15,092 nucleotides of DNA, from NCBI GenBank assembly GCA_041482015.1, contig JBGPCZ010000152.1, forward strand, positions 1 through 15,092, in the 5' to 3' direction. The DNA is from JACQFK01 sp041482015 (lineage in GTDB: Bacteria > Planctomycetota > MHYJ01 > JACPRB01). A model generated the notes under the pieces. It was not told the DNA's origin and ran no database searches. It saw only the letters and a program-made list of their open reading frames with translations. Position 1 is the stretch's first letter. Each line of letters begins with the position of its first letter. This document shows, piece by piece, positions 7,787-14,032 of the stretch. Made by a program: the position numbers and the translations under genes.

Positions 7787-8449
7787 TCAAGGCTTCCCGC
7801 AGGCACACGGCGCAGGCAGTCCCGGGTAAAATCCGTGGGCCTGCCTCCAGGCGAAGTGGAGGACCGGGGGAAGATGCTCGCAGTTCTCGTATCGCTTCGA
7901 GAGCGCCGTGAGCGTGGTCGGCAGGGTGAGGTAGGGAGTCACCGATTCGAATTCCTCCTCGTACGGGGTCGAGAGAGAGCACAGCTCGTAGGCTGCATCG
8001 AACTCGGACGCGATGCTTCCGCACTCGTGCGGGGTGCCGCGCTCGTGCCGGGCGGGTCCGATTCGCGCCCGCACGTACCAGAAGCCCTTGGGCTCGCCGG
8101 CCGACAAATTCGTGAGGCATCCGGCCAGGAAGACGGGATCCTCGAAATACCACGTCCGGTCCGCCGCGTTGAAAAGCTGGAACCACCGGTGGTGGTCCGT
8201 GACCGAGAGCGTGCGCCGGTTCTCGAGGATCTCCACGGGGTGGACGCACTCGCCGCAGGTCGGGCACGAGTGCTTGATTTCAGAAGGGATCATCCGCGCG
8301 AGGACCGGATCGCCGGACAGGTCCGGGGTGACGGGCGTGGGCGAGGCGCCGTAGTAGGCTTGCGGTCCCCCGTGCCGAAGGTTCAGGATGAAGACCACGG
8401 TCATGAAGCCCATGGCCGCGAAGAGGATCGCGAGGATCGCAGCCTTCAT
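7787..8449 (-). CDS. Membrane-anchored Cys-rich protein, distantly NosL-like, 220 aa
   Basis: The ATG (8447-8449) overlaps the stop of the upstream Vps4-like ATPase by one base (TGATG), so the two are probably translationally coupled. Residues 4-23 form a signal anchor (AAILAILFAAMGFMTVVFIL). The rest is predicted to be outside the cytoplasm and carries nine cysteines, including CPTCGEC (62-68) and a final CACGKP. Between them, 'HHRWFQLFNAADRTWYFEDP' (86-105), Cys111 and KGFWYVRA (121-128) recall the order in NosL-type copper-binding lipoproteins: a Cys motif, then an aromatic/Asp strand, then an 'iW' strand. The similarity is weak, so metal binding is inference. I do not recognise a specific family. 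The longer open frame upstream of this ATG is out-of-frame sequence of the ATPase gene. Confidence 0.75.
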   Translation of the reverse strand: MKAAILAILFAAMGFMTVVFILNLRHGGPQAYYGASPTPVTPDLSGDPVLARMIPSEIKHSCPTCGECVHPVEILENRRTLSVTDHHRWFQLFNAADRTWYFEDPVFLAGCLTNLSAGEPKGFWYVRARIGPARHERGTPHECGSIASEFDAAYELCSLSTPYEEEFESVTPYLTLPTTLTALSKRYENCEHLPPVLHFAWRQAHGFYPGLPAPCACGKP

Positions 8450-9594
8450 CACTCCGCCCGGAACTTCCTGAAGCGCTCCAGGTTCTCCGGGTTGACCGAG
8501 GGGCGCAGCTTCGAGAGCACCTTCTCGAAGTCCTTCTCGGAAAGCGGCGGGTTGTCGGTCGCGTCCACCGAGGCGAGGAACATCTGCTCGGCGGTCTTCC
8601 GGCAGAGGTAGGCGATGTCGGCGCCGCTGTAGCCGTCGAGTCGCAGCGCGATCGCGTCGAGCGTGACGTCGGCCGCGAGCGGGATGCCCTTGAGGTTCAG
8701 CTCGAGGACCTTGCGACGCGCCGACAGGTCGGGGAGACCGACGTAGACCTTCTCGTCGAGCCGGCCGGGCCGGAGCATCGCGTAGTCGATGTTCCACGGC
8801 TCGTTCGTCGCGCCCATGAACATCACGCTCTGGCCTTCCTTGACGTCGAAGCCGTCGAGCTCGGCGAGGATCTGCGGGACGACGCGCTGCATGACGCCGC
8901 CCGCCTCGCTGTCGCGCCGCTTGGGGACGAGCGAGTCGACTTCGTCGATGAAGATGACCGACTTCTCGCAGGCGCGCGCCGCGTCGAAGAGCTTGCGGAT
9001 GTTCTTCTCGCTCTCGCCGACCCACTTGTTGAGGATCTCCGACGGCGCGATCGCGAAGAACGTCGCGTCGAGCTCGCCCGCGACCGCCTTGGCGATCATC
9101 GTCTTCCCGGTCCCCGGGGGCCCGTAGAGGAGGATGCCGCCGCCCGTCTTCACCTTGTAGGCCTTCGCCTTGTCGGGGTGGGTGAAGGGGAGGATCATCT
9201 TCAGCCGGATCTGCTCCTTGACGTCGTCGAGGCCGGCGATGTCGTCGAACCGCATCTTCGGCTTCTCGGAGAGCGTCCACTCCTTGGGGACGCCGTCCTT
9301 GCCGTCGTCGTCGCCGCCCGGCGAGGACGGCGGCGCGCCGGCCTTCCTCTCGGCCGCCTTCTGGCGCATCTGGGCCCGCTTCTGCTTCACGTTCTTCGCG
9401 AGCGACACGAGGTCCTGCGCCTGCTTCATCCGCGCGTCGCGGAGCGAGCCCTCCGACTCCTTCGCGAGCTGGAGCAGGTACTCGGCGGCCTTGAGGAAGT
9501 GGTACTTGGCCTCGTCGAGCTCGCCCATGCGAAAGCGGGCGATCCCCTTGGCCTTGTGCTTCTCGAACGATTCCAGGAGGAAGGGTTTCGGCAT
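8449..9594 (-). CDS. Vps4-like AAA ATPase with N-terminal MIT-like domain, 381 aa (ATPase 1)
   Basis: Residues 5-75 form three helices in MIT order (LESFEKHKAKGIARFRMGEL; DEAKYHFLKAAEYLLQLAKE; RDARMKQAQDLVSLAKNVKQ), followed by a Gly/Pro/Asp-rich linker to about 105. The single AAA module starts at FDDIAGLDDVKEQI (116-129). Walker A is GPPGTGKT (158-165), pore loop 1 is KWVGESE (190-196), Walker B is VIFIDEVD (213-220), sensor 1 is Asn264 in GATNEPW, and arginine fingers lie in RPGRLD (275-280). The C-terminus DFEKVLSKLRPSVNPENLERFRKF has the meiotic-clade Vps4 C-terminal helix pattern. Vps4 hexamers bind ESCRT-III tails through MIT and thread the subunits to disassemble membrane filaments, which is the role inferred here. 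The start has an AGGG ribosome binding site. There is one AAA domain only, unlike Cdc48, and no protease domain, unlike FtsH. Confidence 0.87.
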   Translation of the reverse strand: MPKPFLLESFEKHKAKGIARFRMGELDEAKYHFLKAAEYLLQLAKESEGSLRDARMKQAQDLVSLAKNVKQKRAQMRQKAAERKAGAPPSSPGGDDDGKDGVPKEWTLSEKPKMRFDDIAGLDDVKEQIRLKMILPFTHPDKAKAYKVKTGGGILLYGPPGTGKTMIAKAVAGELDATFFAIAPSEILNKWVGESEKNIRKLFDAARACEKSVIFIDEVDSLVPKRRDSEAGGVMQRVVPQILAELDGFDVKEGQSVMFMGATNEPWNIDYAMLRPGRLDEKVYVGLPDLSARRKVLELNLKGIPLAADVTLDAIALRLDGYSGADIAYLCRKTAEQMFLASVDATDNPPLSEKDFEKVLSKLRPSVNPENLERFRKFRAE

Positions 9595-9611
9595 AAATCC
9601 CTATGAATACA

Positions 9612-9674
9612 GCCGCAGAGGCTCAGAGACGCAGAGAATCATTCTCTGCTCCGTGACTCCGCGACCCTGCGGCG
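9612..9674. repeat. Imperfect inverted repeat, family A, copy 1
   Basis: The left arm (GCCGCAGAGGCTCAGAGACG plus CAGAGAAT) is repeated imperfectly in inverse orientation on the right (9641-9674), so both ends carry GCCGCAG and the centre is a tight CAGAGAAT/ATTCTCTG dyad. It fills most of the 88-base gap between the membrane-protein gene and ATPase 1, ending 17 bases before the ATPase start. It shares its word with the elements at 11927-11986 and 14888-14980. Confidence 0.6.
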
Positions 9675-9682
9675 GTTTCTCT

Positions 9683-10090
9683 TCAAGGGGGCGTCCCGAT
9701 CGGGACGTCGCGGCCGCCGACCGTGAGGCGGGCGCCCACGGCCCGCCATTCGCCCTGCCGGCGGGTCATCGCGATACGGGCCTCGCCGGAGGCCCTCGCG
9801 CCGGTCACGCGGTACTCGAACCAGCCGTCGCCCTCGTCGTTGCGGATCTGGACGCTGAAGCTCTTGGGCACCCGCTCCATCTTCTGGATCTCCCCGAACT
9901 CGGCCTCCGCCTGCGGCTGATTCGAGAGCCACGCCGGCCCGAGGGCGGCGATCTCGTCCATGCCCTTGGAGATCTTGTAGAACGCGAAGCCCGCGAACGC
10001 GGCGATCGCGACCGCGATCGCGATGACGACCGTGCAGCCGGTGGCGATGAACCGGGTGGGCGTCTTGGGCTTCGGGGGGCCGTCGGTCAC
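9683..10090 (-). CDS. Single-pass membrane protein, Coa1-like soluble domain, 135 aa
   Basis: It starts with GTG three bases after the stop of the ESCRT-III-like gene, so it is co-transcribed with it. A Pro/Lys-rich cytoplasmic tail (2-12) precedes one transmembrane helix (about 15-38, 'CTVVIAIAVAIAAFAGFAFY'). A conserved-looking beta domain follows: WFEYRVTGARASGEARIAM (90-108), then GEWRAVGARLTVGGRDVPI (113-131). The 'V.G..G.G...... GEW....L.V' spacing resembles the small Coa1/Tim21-like domain fused to transmembrane helices in many bacteria; I rate this as a weak family resemblance. Its position between an ESCRT-III-like gene and a Vps4-like gene makes it a candidate membrane anchor or adaptor for that machinery, which is inference. 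Confidence 0.75.
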   Translation of the reverse strand: MTDGPPKPKTPTRFIATGCTVVIAIAVAIAAFAGFAFYKISKGMDEIAALGPAWLSNQPQAEAEFGEIQKMERVPKSFSVQIRNDEGDGWFEYRVTGARASGEARIAMTRRQGEWRAVGARLTVGGRDVPIGTPP

Positions 10091-10093
10091 GGG

Positions 10094-10687
10094 CTATCTC
10101 TCGCGGTCCAGCTCGTCCTGGATGTCCTTGAGGCCCTTCTCGATGTCCTTGTCGACCGAGCCGCCCTCCTCGTGGACGACCTCCTCGTCGAGCATCTTGT
10201 CGATCTCGGCGTCGGAGACGACGGCGTCCTCGCCCTCGACCTCGCCGGCCATGACGTGCTCCTGGGTCATCTCGAGGAAGATCTCCATCTGCTGCTGGAG
10301 CGTCTCGGCCTGCATCATGGCCTTCTCGAAGTTCTTCTGGGTCTTCGCGAAGTCGACGGAGCCGTAGACCTCGCTCACCGCCTTGGCGACGGAGCCCATG
10401 GACTTGGCGAAGTCGGCGTCGCTCTCGGCCTGGTTCTTGATCTGGACGGCGGTCTCGATCGAGAGGAGCTGCCGCTCGCGCATCCGCTTCTGCGCGGCGG
10501 TCTTCTTGAGCTGCCGCTTGAGGAAGTCGTACTGCGAATTGTCGCCGATCTTCCGGGCCTTCTTGGCCTTGAAGATGTAGGAGGATTCGTGCTTGGCGAG
10601 GTCGCGGATGTTCCGCTTGAGGGAGTTGACGCCCTTGCGGACCTCGATGTCCCGCTCGATCCGCTTCTCCTCTTTGGACTTGAACAT
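10094..10687 (-). CDS. ESCRT-III (Snf7/Vps2/CHMP-like) subunit, 197 aa
   Basis: The order of parts is that of Vps2/CHMP2-type ESCRT-III, numbered from the upstream ATG (10691-10693). A basic N-terminus FKSKEEKRIERDIEVRKGV is followed by a long helical hairpin (20-90) with KAKKARKIGDNSQYDFLKRQ at its turn. Next comes FAKSMGSVAKAVSEVYGSVD (95-114), equivalent to the family's 'hA.hMkGVtKAM..hn' helix, then KTQKNFEKAMMQAETLQQQM (117-136) and an acidic stretch (150-180) with SDAEIDKMLDEEV, equivalent to 'sD.vv..hLdE'. The C-terminal DKDIEKGLKDIQ (181-192) fits the MIM1 pattern (D/E)xxLxxRLxxLK with conservative changes, the expected binding site for a MIT domain. These subunits polymerise on membranes and are removed by Vps4. 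I chose the second ATG because GGAG lies at normal distance from it but only a base from the first. PspA/Vipp1 is the main alternative but fits less well. Confidence 0.82.
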   Translation of the reverse strand: MFKSKEEKRIERDIEVRKGVNSLKRNIRDLAKHESSYIFKAKKARKIGDNSQYDFLKRQLKKTAAQKRMRERQLLSIETAVQIKNQAESDADFAKSMGSVAKAVSEVYGSVDFAKTQKNFEKAMMQAETLQQQMEIFLEMTQEHVMAGEVEGEDAVVSDAEIDKMLDEEVVHEEGGSVDKDIEKGLKDIQDELDRER

Positions 10688-10700
10688 GCCCATGCTCCTA
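10683..10700 (-). promoter_or_regulatory. Ribosome binding site deciding the ESCRT-III start
   Basis: On the minus strand the sequence is TAGGAGC-ATG-GGC-ATG-TTC. AGGAG is one base from the first ATG (10691-10693) but seven bases from the second (10685-10687), so initiation at the second, giving MFKSKEEK, is more likely. Confidence 0.6.
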
Positions 10701-11915
10701 TCAGGCTTCCTCGGCGCTTTCCTTCCAGTTGAAGTACTTCTGCATCTCCTCGGGCGTCGTCTGCGGATGGATCAGGCGCGCGGCGGACGTGAAGTCCTCG
10801 CGCGTCAGCGGCCGGACCTTGATCTTGTACTTCTTGACCGTGTCGAGGCCGGTGTCGACGAGGGCCGGGATGTCGCGGTTCATCCCCTCGATCATCTCGG
10901 TCGTGACCTCCTTGCAGAAGCGCTCGATCTCGCGGCCGCTGTAGCCGTTGGTGAGGCGGACGAGCTCTTCATAGGGAACGTCGGTCGTGAACCCCTTCTT
11001 CTGGAGATGGATCTTGAGGATGCGCTCGCGCGTCGTCTCCTCGGGCAGCGGGATCAGGATCTTCTTCTCGAAGCGCGAGAGCACCGCGTTGTCCAGGTCC
11101 CAGGGCCGGTTCGTCGCCGCGATCGTGAGGACGTAGATGTCGCTGCGGCCCTTCGAGTCCATCCCGTCCAGCTCCGAGAGGAGCGTCGAGAGGATCCGCC
11201 GCTCGGCGCCGGAGTCGGAGGCGTCGCGCTGGCCGGCGAGCGACTCGAATTCGTCCAGGAAGACGACGGAGGGCGAGGTGTCGCGCGCCGTCCCGTAGAG
11301 CTCGCTGATGATCTTCGAGCTCTCGCCGAAATACTTAGAGAGGACGCTCGAGACCTTGACGTTGTAGAAGACGCTCTGCACGCCCTCGGTCGACTTGACG
11401 GCGTTCGACGTGGCGGCCGCGAGGAGCGTCTTCCCGGTGCCGGGCGGGCCGTAGAAGAGGATCCGGGTCCAGGCCGCGATCTTCACGCCGGCCGGGTGCT
11501 GGGCGAGGGTCATCCCGAGGGCGAACTTGATCTCGTTCTTCGTCTCGTCGAGTCCGCCGATGTCGTCCCAGGTGATCTTCGACGAGTGGCTGAGGTTGGT
11601 GACGATGGAGCGGATCTCGCCGCCGCCCCCCGGCTTCAAGGCGGGTTCCTTCTCGGACCCGTTGTCCGCCGAGGGCGCCGGCGCGTCGGTGGACACCTCG
11701 CCGGCGCGGAGCCTCTTGGCGATCTCGCGGTACTGGAGCGCCATCTTCTTGCGGCGCTCTTCCGCGTCGCGCCCCATGGCCTGCTCGGCCCACATGGACA
11801 TCAGGTTCGCGGCCTTCTCGTAGGCGGAGGCGGCCTTGGGGTAGTCCTTCGCGTCGTAGAAGGACTTGGCCTTCGCGAGCGCCTGCTTCAGGGGGGCCTG
11901 GACGTCGACTTCCAT
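10701..11915 (-). CDS. Vps4-like AAA ATPase with N-terminal MIT domain, 404 aa (ATPase 2)
   Basis: Residues 6-70 are a textbook MIT three-helix bundle: APLKQALAKAKSFYDAKDYP, KAASAYEKAANLMSMWAEQ and DAEERRKKMALQYREIAKRL. A linker (71-112) leads to the AAA module beginning ITWDDIGGLDETKNEI. Walker A is GPPGTGKT (156-163), pore loop 1 is KYFGES (194-199), Walker B is VVFLDEFES (217-225), sensor 1 is Asn269 in AATNRPW, and LSRFEKKILIPLP (279-291) closely follows the Vps4 'RRRFEKRIYIPLP' segment. GYSGREIERF (324-333) precedes a C-terminal REDFTSAARLIHPQTTPEEM (372-391), the Vps4-type C-terminal helix. The inferred job is disassembly or remodelling of the ESCRT-III-like polymers encoded on both sides. 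A longer frame adds 12 residues upstream, but these are encoded by an inverted repeat, so I start at 11915. The ESCRT-III gene follows after 13 bases. Confidence 0.88.
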   Translation of the reverse strand: MEVDVQAPLKQALAKAKSFYDAKDYPKAASAYEKAANLMSMWAEQAMGRDAEERRKKMALQYREIAKRLRAGEVSTDAPAPSADNGSEKEPALKPGGGGEIRSIVTNLSHSSKITWDDIGGLDETKNEIKFALGMTLAQHPAGVKIAAWTRILFYGPPGTGKTLLAAATSNAVKSTEGVQSVFYNVKVSSVLSKYFGESSKIISELYGTARDTSPSVVFLDEFESLAGQRDASDSGAERRILSTLLSELDGMDSKGRSDIYVLTIAATNRPWDLDNAVLSRFEKKILIPLPEETTRERILKIHLQKKGFTTDVPYEELVRLTNGYSGREIERFCKEVTTEMIEGMNRDIPALVDTGLDTVKKYKIKVRPLTREDFTSAARLIHPQTTPEEMQKYFNWKESAEEA

Positions 11916-11926
11916 AAAGAGTCTTT

Positions 11927-11986
11927 CAGCACAAAGGCACAAAGAACACAAAGGATTCCCTTTGTGTCCTTCGTGCCTTTGTGTTG
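11927..11986. repeat. Strong inverted repeat, family A, copy 2 (28-bp arms, 4-base loop)
   Basis: Arms 11927-11954 and 11959-11986 pair at 25 of 28 positions around the loop ATTC. The word AGCACAAAGGCACAAAG recurs in altered form in the elements at 9612-9674 and 14888-14980. It lies 11 bases before the ATPase 2 start and 7 bases after the end of the upstream ESCRT-III-like gene. No T tract follows, so it could be an RNA stability or attenuation structure rather than a terminator. Confidence 0.8.
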
Positions 11987-11993
11987 ATCTTCC

Positions 11994-12599
11994 TCATTCC
12001 GCTTCGAGCTCCGATTTCTTCTCGCGCTCGCGGACCTTCCGGTCCGCCAGCTTGAGCCCGTCCTCGAAGCTGTCGATCTTGCCCTCGTCCATCTTCTGCC
12101 ATACGTCCATGACCTCGGACCCCTCCTTCCCGAGGTCCTCGGTGATCTGGTGGGCGCTGTCGGTCACGGTCGAAAGGACCCCGTTGAGCTTCTCGAGGTA
12201 CATCTCCTGCGAGATCTTGTCGTCCTCGAGGGCGGTCATGAGCTTGGCCTCGTCCACGCGCTCGAGGAGCCGCGAGACGCCGTCCTTGGACATCTGCTGG
12301 CGCTCGAGGGCGAGCTTGAGGGCGGAGATCGTGGTGATCTCCTTGGAGAGGACGGAGAGTTCGCGCTCCAGCGTCTTGACGCCCGTGGACTTCATCTCGT
12401 AGAGTCTCGCGAGCTGCCGGCGCCGCGGCGGGGACTTGATCTTCATGCCTTTCGAGAAGATGTCCTCGCGCTCCTTCTCGAGCTTCTCGAGCTTGGAGAG
12501 CGTCTGCCCCTCGCGGATGCCGAGTTTGATCTCCTCGCGCTTGACCTGCTCGAAGCTCAGGTCCTTCCGCTTCACGCCCAGGAATTCGAGCAAACCCAT
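11994..12599 (-). CDS. ESCRT-III-like coiled-coil protein, 201 aa (paralogue of the 12695-13336 gene)
   Basis: It opens with a short amphipathic stretch MGLLEFLGVKRK, as ESCRT-III and PspA-type proteins do, then a long basic helical hairpin (17-105). The turn region carries REDIFSKGMKIKSPPRRRQL (44-63), shared with the paralogue. Next come LEDDKISQEMYLEKLN (124-139) and GKEGSEVMDVWQKMDEG (157-173), also shared. The end is a charged helix. Size, charge distribution (basic first half, acidic second half), helicity and position between other ESCRT-III-like genes and a MIT-ATPase support an ESCRT-III-like fold. No sequence motif proves it, and an unrelated coiled-coil family is possible. AGGA lies nine bases before the ATG. 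Confidence 0.6.
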   Translation of the reverse strand: MGLLEFLGVKRKDLSFEQVKREEIKLGIREGQTLSKLEKLEKEREDIFSKGMKIKSPPRRRQLARLYEMKSTGVKTLERELSVLSKEITTISALKLALERQQMSKDGVSRLLERVDEAKLMTALEDDKISQEMYLEKLNGVLSTVTDSAHQITEDLGKEGSEVMDVWQKMDEGKIDSFEDGLKLADRKVREREKKSELEAE

Positions 12600-12619
12600 A
12601 GGTTAGATCCTAGAATCAG

Positions 12620-12694
12620 GAAATCCCAACACCCAACGCCGCCCATTGGGATTTTGGGTTTGGGAGTTCATTGGGATTTGGAGGTTGGGATTTC
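12620..12694. repeat. Inverted and direct repeats of ATTGGGATTT
   Basis: GAAATCCCAAC (12620-12630) is repeated perfectly in inverse orientation as GTTGGGATTTC (12684-12694). Between them the word TTGGGATTT occurs at about 12646 and 12671, giving direct repeats as well. The element almost fills the 94-base gap between two paralogous ESCRT-III-like genes and is more AT-rich than its surroundings. It is unrelated in sequence to the family A elements. Confidence 0.65.
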
Positions 12695-13336
12695 TCAAGC
12701 AGGTTCCGCCTGGCCCGGCTCGGCCTCCTTCTCCTTCGACTCCTTCTGGCCGCCCGCCTTCTCCTTCTGGGTGGCCTCCTTGAGGCCCTCGTTGAACTCC
12801 AGGTCTCCCTCGTCCATCTGCTCCCAGGTCTTGAGCACCTCGAGACCCTCGTTGCCGATGTCCTGGCTCTCGTAGGCGGGGTCGTTCACGACACCGAGCA
12901 GCGAGTCGAGTTTCGCGAGGTACATCTCCTCGCTCACCTTGTCGTCCTCCAGGAGCGCGGTGAGCTTGATCATGTCCTCCTCGTTGAGCCGCTGCAGGAT
13001 GTTCTGGACGGGGATCAGCCGCTGGCGCTCGAGGATGCTCCGGACGCGGTTCATCGTCATGAGCTCCTTGACGACGTGCGTCAGCTCGCGCTCGATCATC
13101 GAGATCCGCTGGGAGAACTCGCCGAAGCGGCGCGCGTAGATGCGCCGTCGCGCCGGCGACTTCGTCTTCGCGCCCTGGTTGAAGACGTCCTCGCGCAGCT
13201 TGTCGTACTTCTCGATCTGGTGGAGGTGCTGGTTCTCGCGGATCTCGAGGCGCTTCTCCTCGACGCGGATCTCCTCGAGACCGAGGCCCGCGAGCCCTTT
13301 CTTCGAGCTGGTGAAGATTTTTCCCAGGATTGACAT
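12695..13336 (-). CDS. ESCRT-III-like coiled-coil protein, 213 aa
   Basis: The N-terminus MSILGKIFTSSKKG closely resembles the membrane-inserting start of Snf7/CHMP4 proteins (MS-hydrophobic-hydrophobic-GK-hydrophobic-F, then Gly/Lys). A helical hairpin follows (20-105) with REDVFNQGAKTKSPARRRIY (48-67) at its turn. Next are LEDDKVSEEMYLAKLDSLLG (129-148) and GNEGLEVLKTWEQMDEG (161-177). The tail from about 188 is a low-complexity Lys/Glu/Pro stretch. It aligns along most of its length with the 11994-12599 product, so the pair arose by duplication. AGGGA lies six bases before the ATG, and the upstream gene ends nine bases away. Filament-forming membrane binding is inferred from the fold pattern and neighbours, not proved. 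Confidence 0.6.
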   Translation of the reverse strand: MSILGKIFTSSKKGLAGLGLEEIRVEEKRLEIRENQHLHQIEKYDKLREDVFNQGAKTKSPARRRIYARRFGEFSQRISMIERELTHVVKELMTMNRVRSILERQRLIPVQNILQRLNEEDMIKLTALLEDDKVSEEMYLAKLDSLLGVVNDPAYESQDIGNEGLEVLKTWEQMDEGDLEFNEGLKEATQKEKAGGQKESKEKEAEPGQAEPA

Positions 13337-13345
13337 CCTATTTCC

Positions 13346-14029
13346 CTATTCCTCGAACATGATCTCGGGCGGCTCCTTCTCCTTGACGGGCCGCTCGACT
13401 TTTTCGGCCTTCTCGGCCTTTTCCGTCTTCTTCTCGACGGCCGGCTTCTCGAATTTCCGGGTGGGCTCCTCCTTCACGGCCTCGACGTCGGCGCGCTTCT
13501 CCATTTCGCGGAGGATCTCCCTCTCCTCGTCGTCCGCCTGCGGCGTCTCGGGCGAGAGCGAGATCCCCTCGGCGAGCTCCTTGGTCTTCTCCAGGTCCTC
13601 GAGGAGCTGCTTGGCCTTGATCGCCATCTCCTCCATCGTCTTCTTGTCGGGCAGGGCCTCGCTCGTCAGCTCCAGCACCGTCTCGAGGGACGCCACGTGC
13701 TCGTTGAGCACCTTGAGGCGCTTGTTGTAGATGTTCTCGATCCGGTTGTTGAGCTCCTGCATCTTCCAGCGGATCTCCTTGACCCGCCGGGCGAGCATGA
13801 GACGGCGGTTGTCCGTCATCTCGCCCTTGCCCTCCTCGAGGAGCTCCTCCTCCATGCGGTCGAGCACCTCGAGGTCCTGCATCGCGCGGCGGCGGCGCGA
13901 CTCGTCGCGGCGGCGCGCCTCCTTGAGGAGGACGAGCGCCTCCCGCTCGGTCTTCGCGCCGCGGTAGAGGGGCGTGACCTCCTCGGGCAGTTCCTTCACG
14001 CCGAGCAGCTTGCGAATCTTGTCCAGCAT
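13346..14029 (-). CDS. Charged coiled-coil protein, divergent ESCRT-III-like, 227 aa
   Basis: It starts with a short amphipathic segment MLDKIRKLLGVKELPEE, then an almost continuous helix region (27-150) very rich in Arg, Lys and Glu. The segment EELLEEGKGEMTDNRRLMLA (61-80) occupies the same place as the 'REDhFxxGxKxKSPxRRR' motif in the next two genes and keeps the Gly and the Arg pair, suggesting a distant common origin. ALPDKKTMEEMAIKAKQLLE (125-144) and an acidic region with QADDEEREILREMEKRA (164-180) follow. The tail (187-227) is a low-complexity Lys/Glu/Pro stretch ending EPPEIMFEE. The start is three bases after the upstream stop. A generic coiled-coil protein cannot be excluded. Confidence 0.5.
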   Translation of the reverse strand: MLDKIRKLLGVKELPEEVTPLYRGAKTEREALVLLKEARRRDESRRRRAMQDLEVLDRMEEELLEEGKGEMTDNRRLMLARRVKEIRWKMQELNNRIENIYNKRLKVLNEHVASLETVLELTSEALPDKKTMEEMAIKAKQLLEDLEKTKELAEGISLSPETPQADDEEREILREMEKRADVEAVKEEPTRKFEKPAVEKKTEKAEKAEKVERPVKEKEPPEIMFEE

Positions 14030-14032
14030 GCG

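Noticed and set aside
8450..9280. Upstream extension of the Cys-rich protein to a 497-residue frame
   Set aside because: The extra part is the ATPase 1 gene read out of frame. The signal anchor and coupled ATG at 8449 mark the real start.
10094..10687. PspA/Vipp1 as the identity of the ESCRT-III-like subunit
   Set aside because: The PspA N-terminal helix pattern is absent, while the acidic tail and MIM1-like end typical of Vps4-dependent ESCRT-III are present. No PspF- or PspC-like neighbour is seen.
8449..11915. The AAA ATPases as proteasomal (Mpa/ARC), FtsH or ClpX-type unfoldases
   Set aside because: There is no OB domain, zinc protease domain, zinc-binding N-domain or proteasome gene. 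MIT-like N-termini and Vps4-type C-terminal helices fit better.
11916..11951. Twelve-residue N-terminal extension of ATPase 2 (MCSLCLCAERLF)
   Set aside because: It is encoded by the inverted repeat and interrupts nothing conserved. The MIT domain starts properly from the ATG at 11915.
11927..11986. Rho-independent terminator before ATPase 2
   Set aside because: The stem is strong, but no run of T follows on the minus strand, and the start codon comes 11 bases later.
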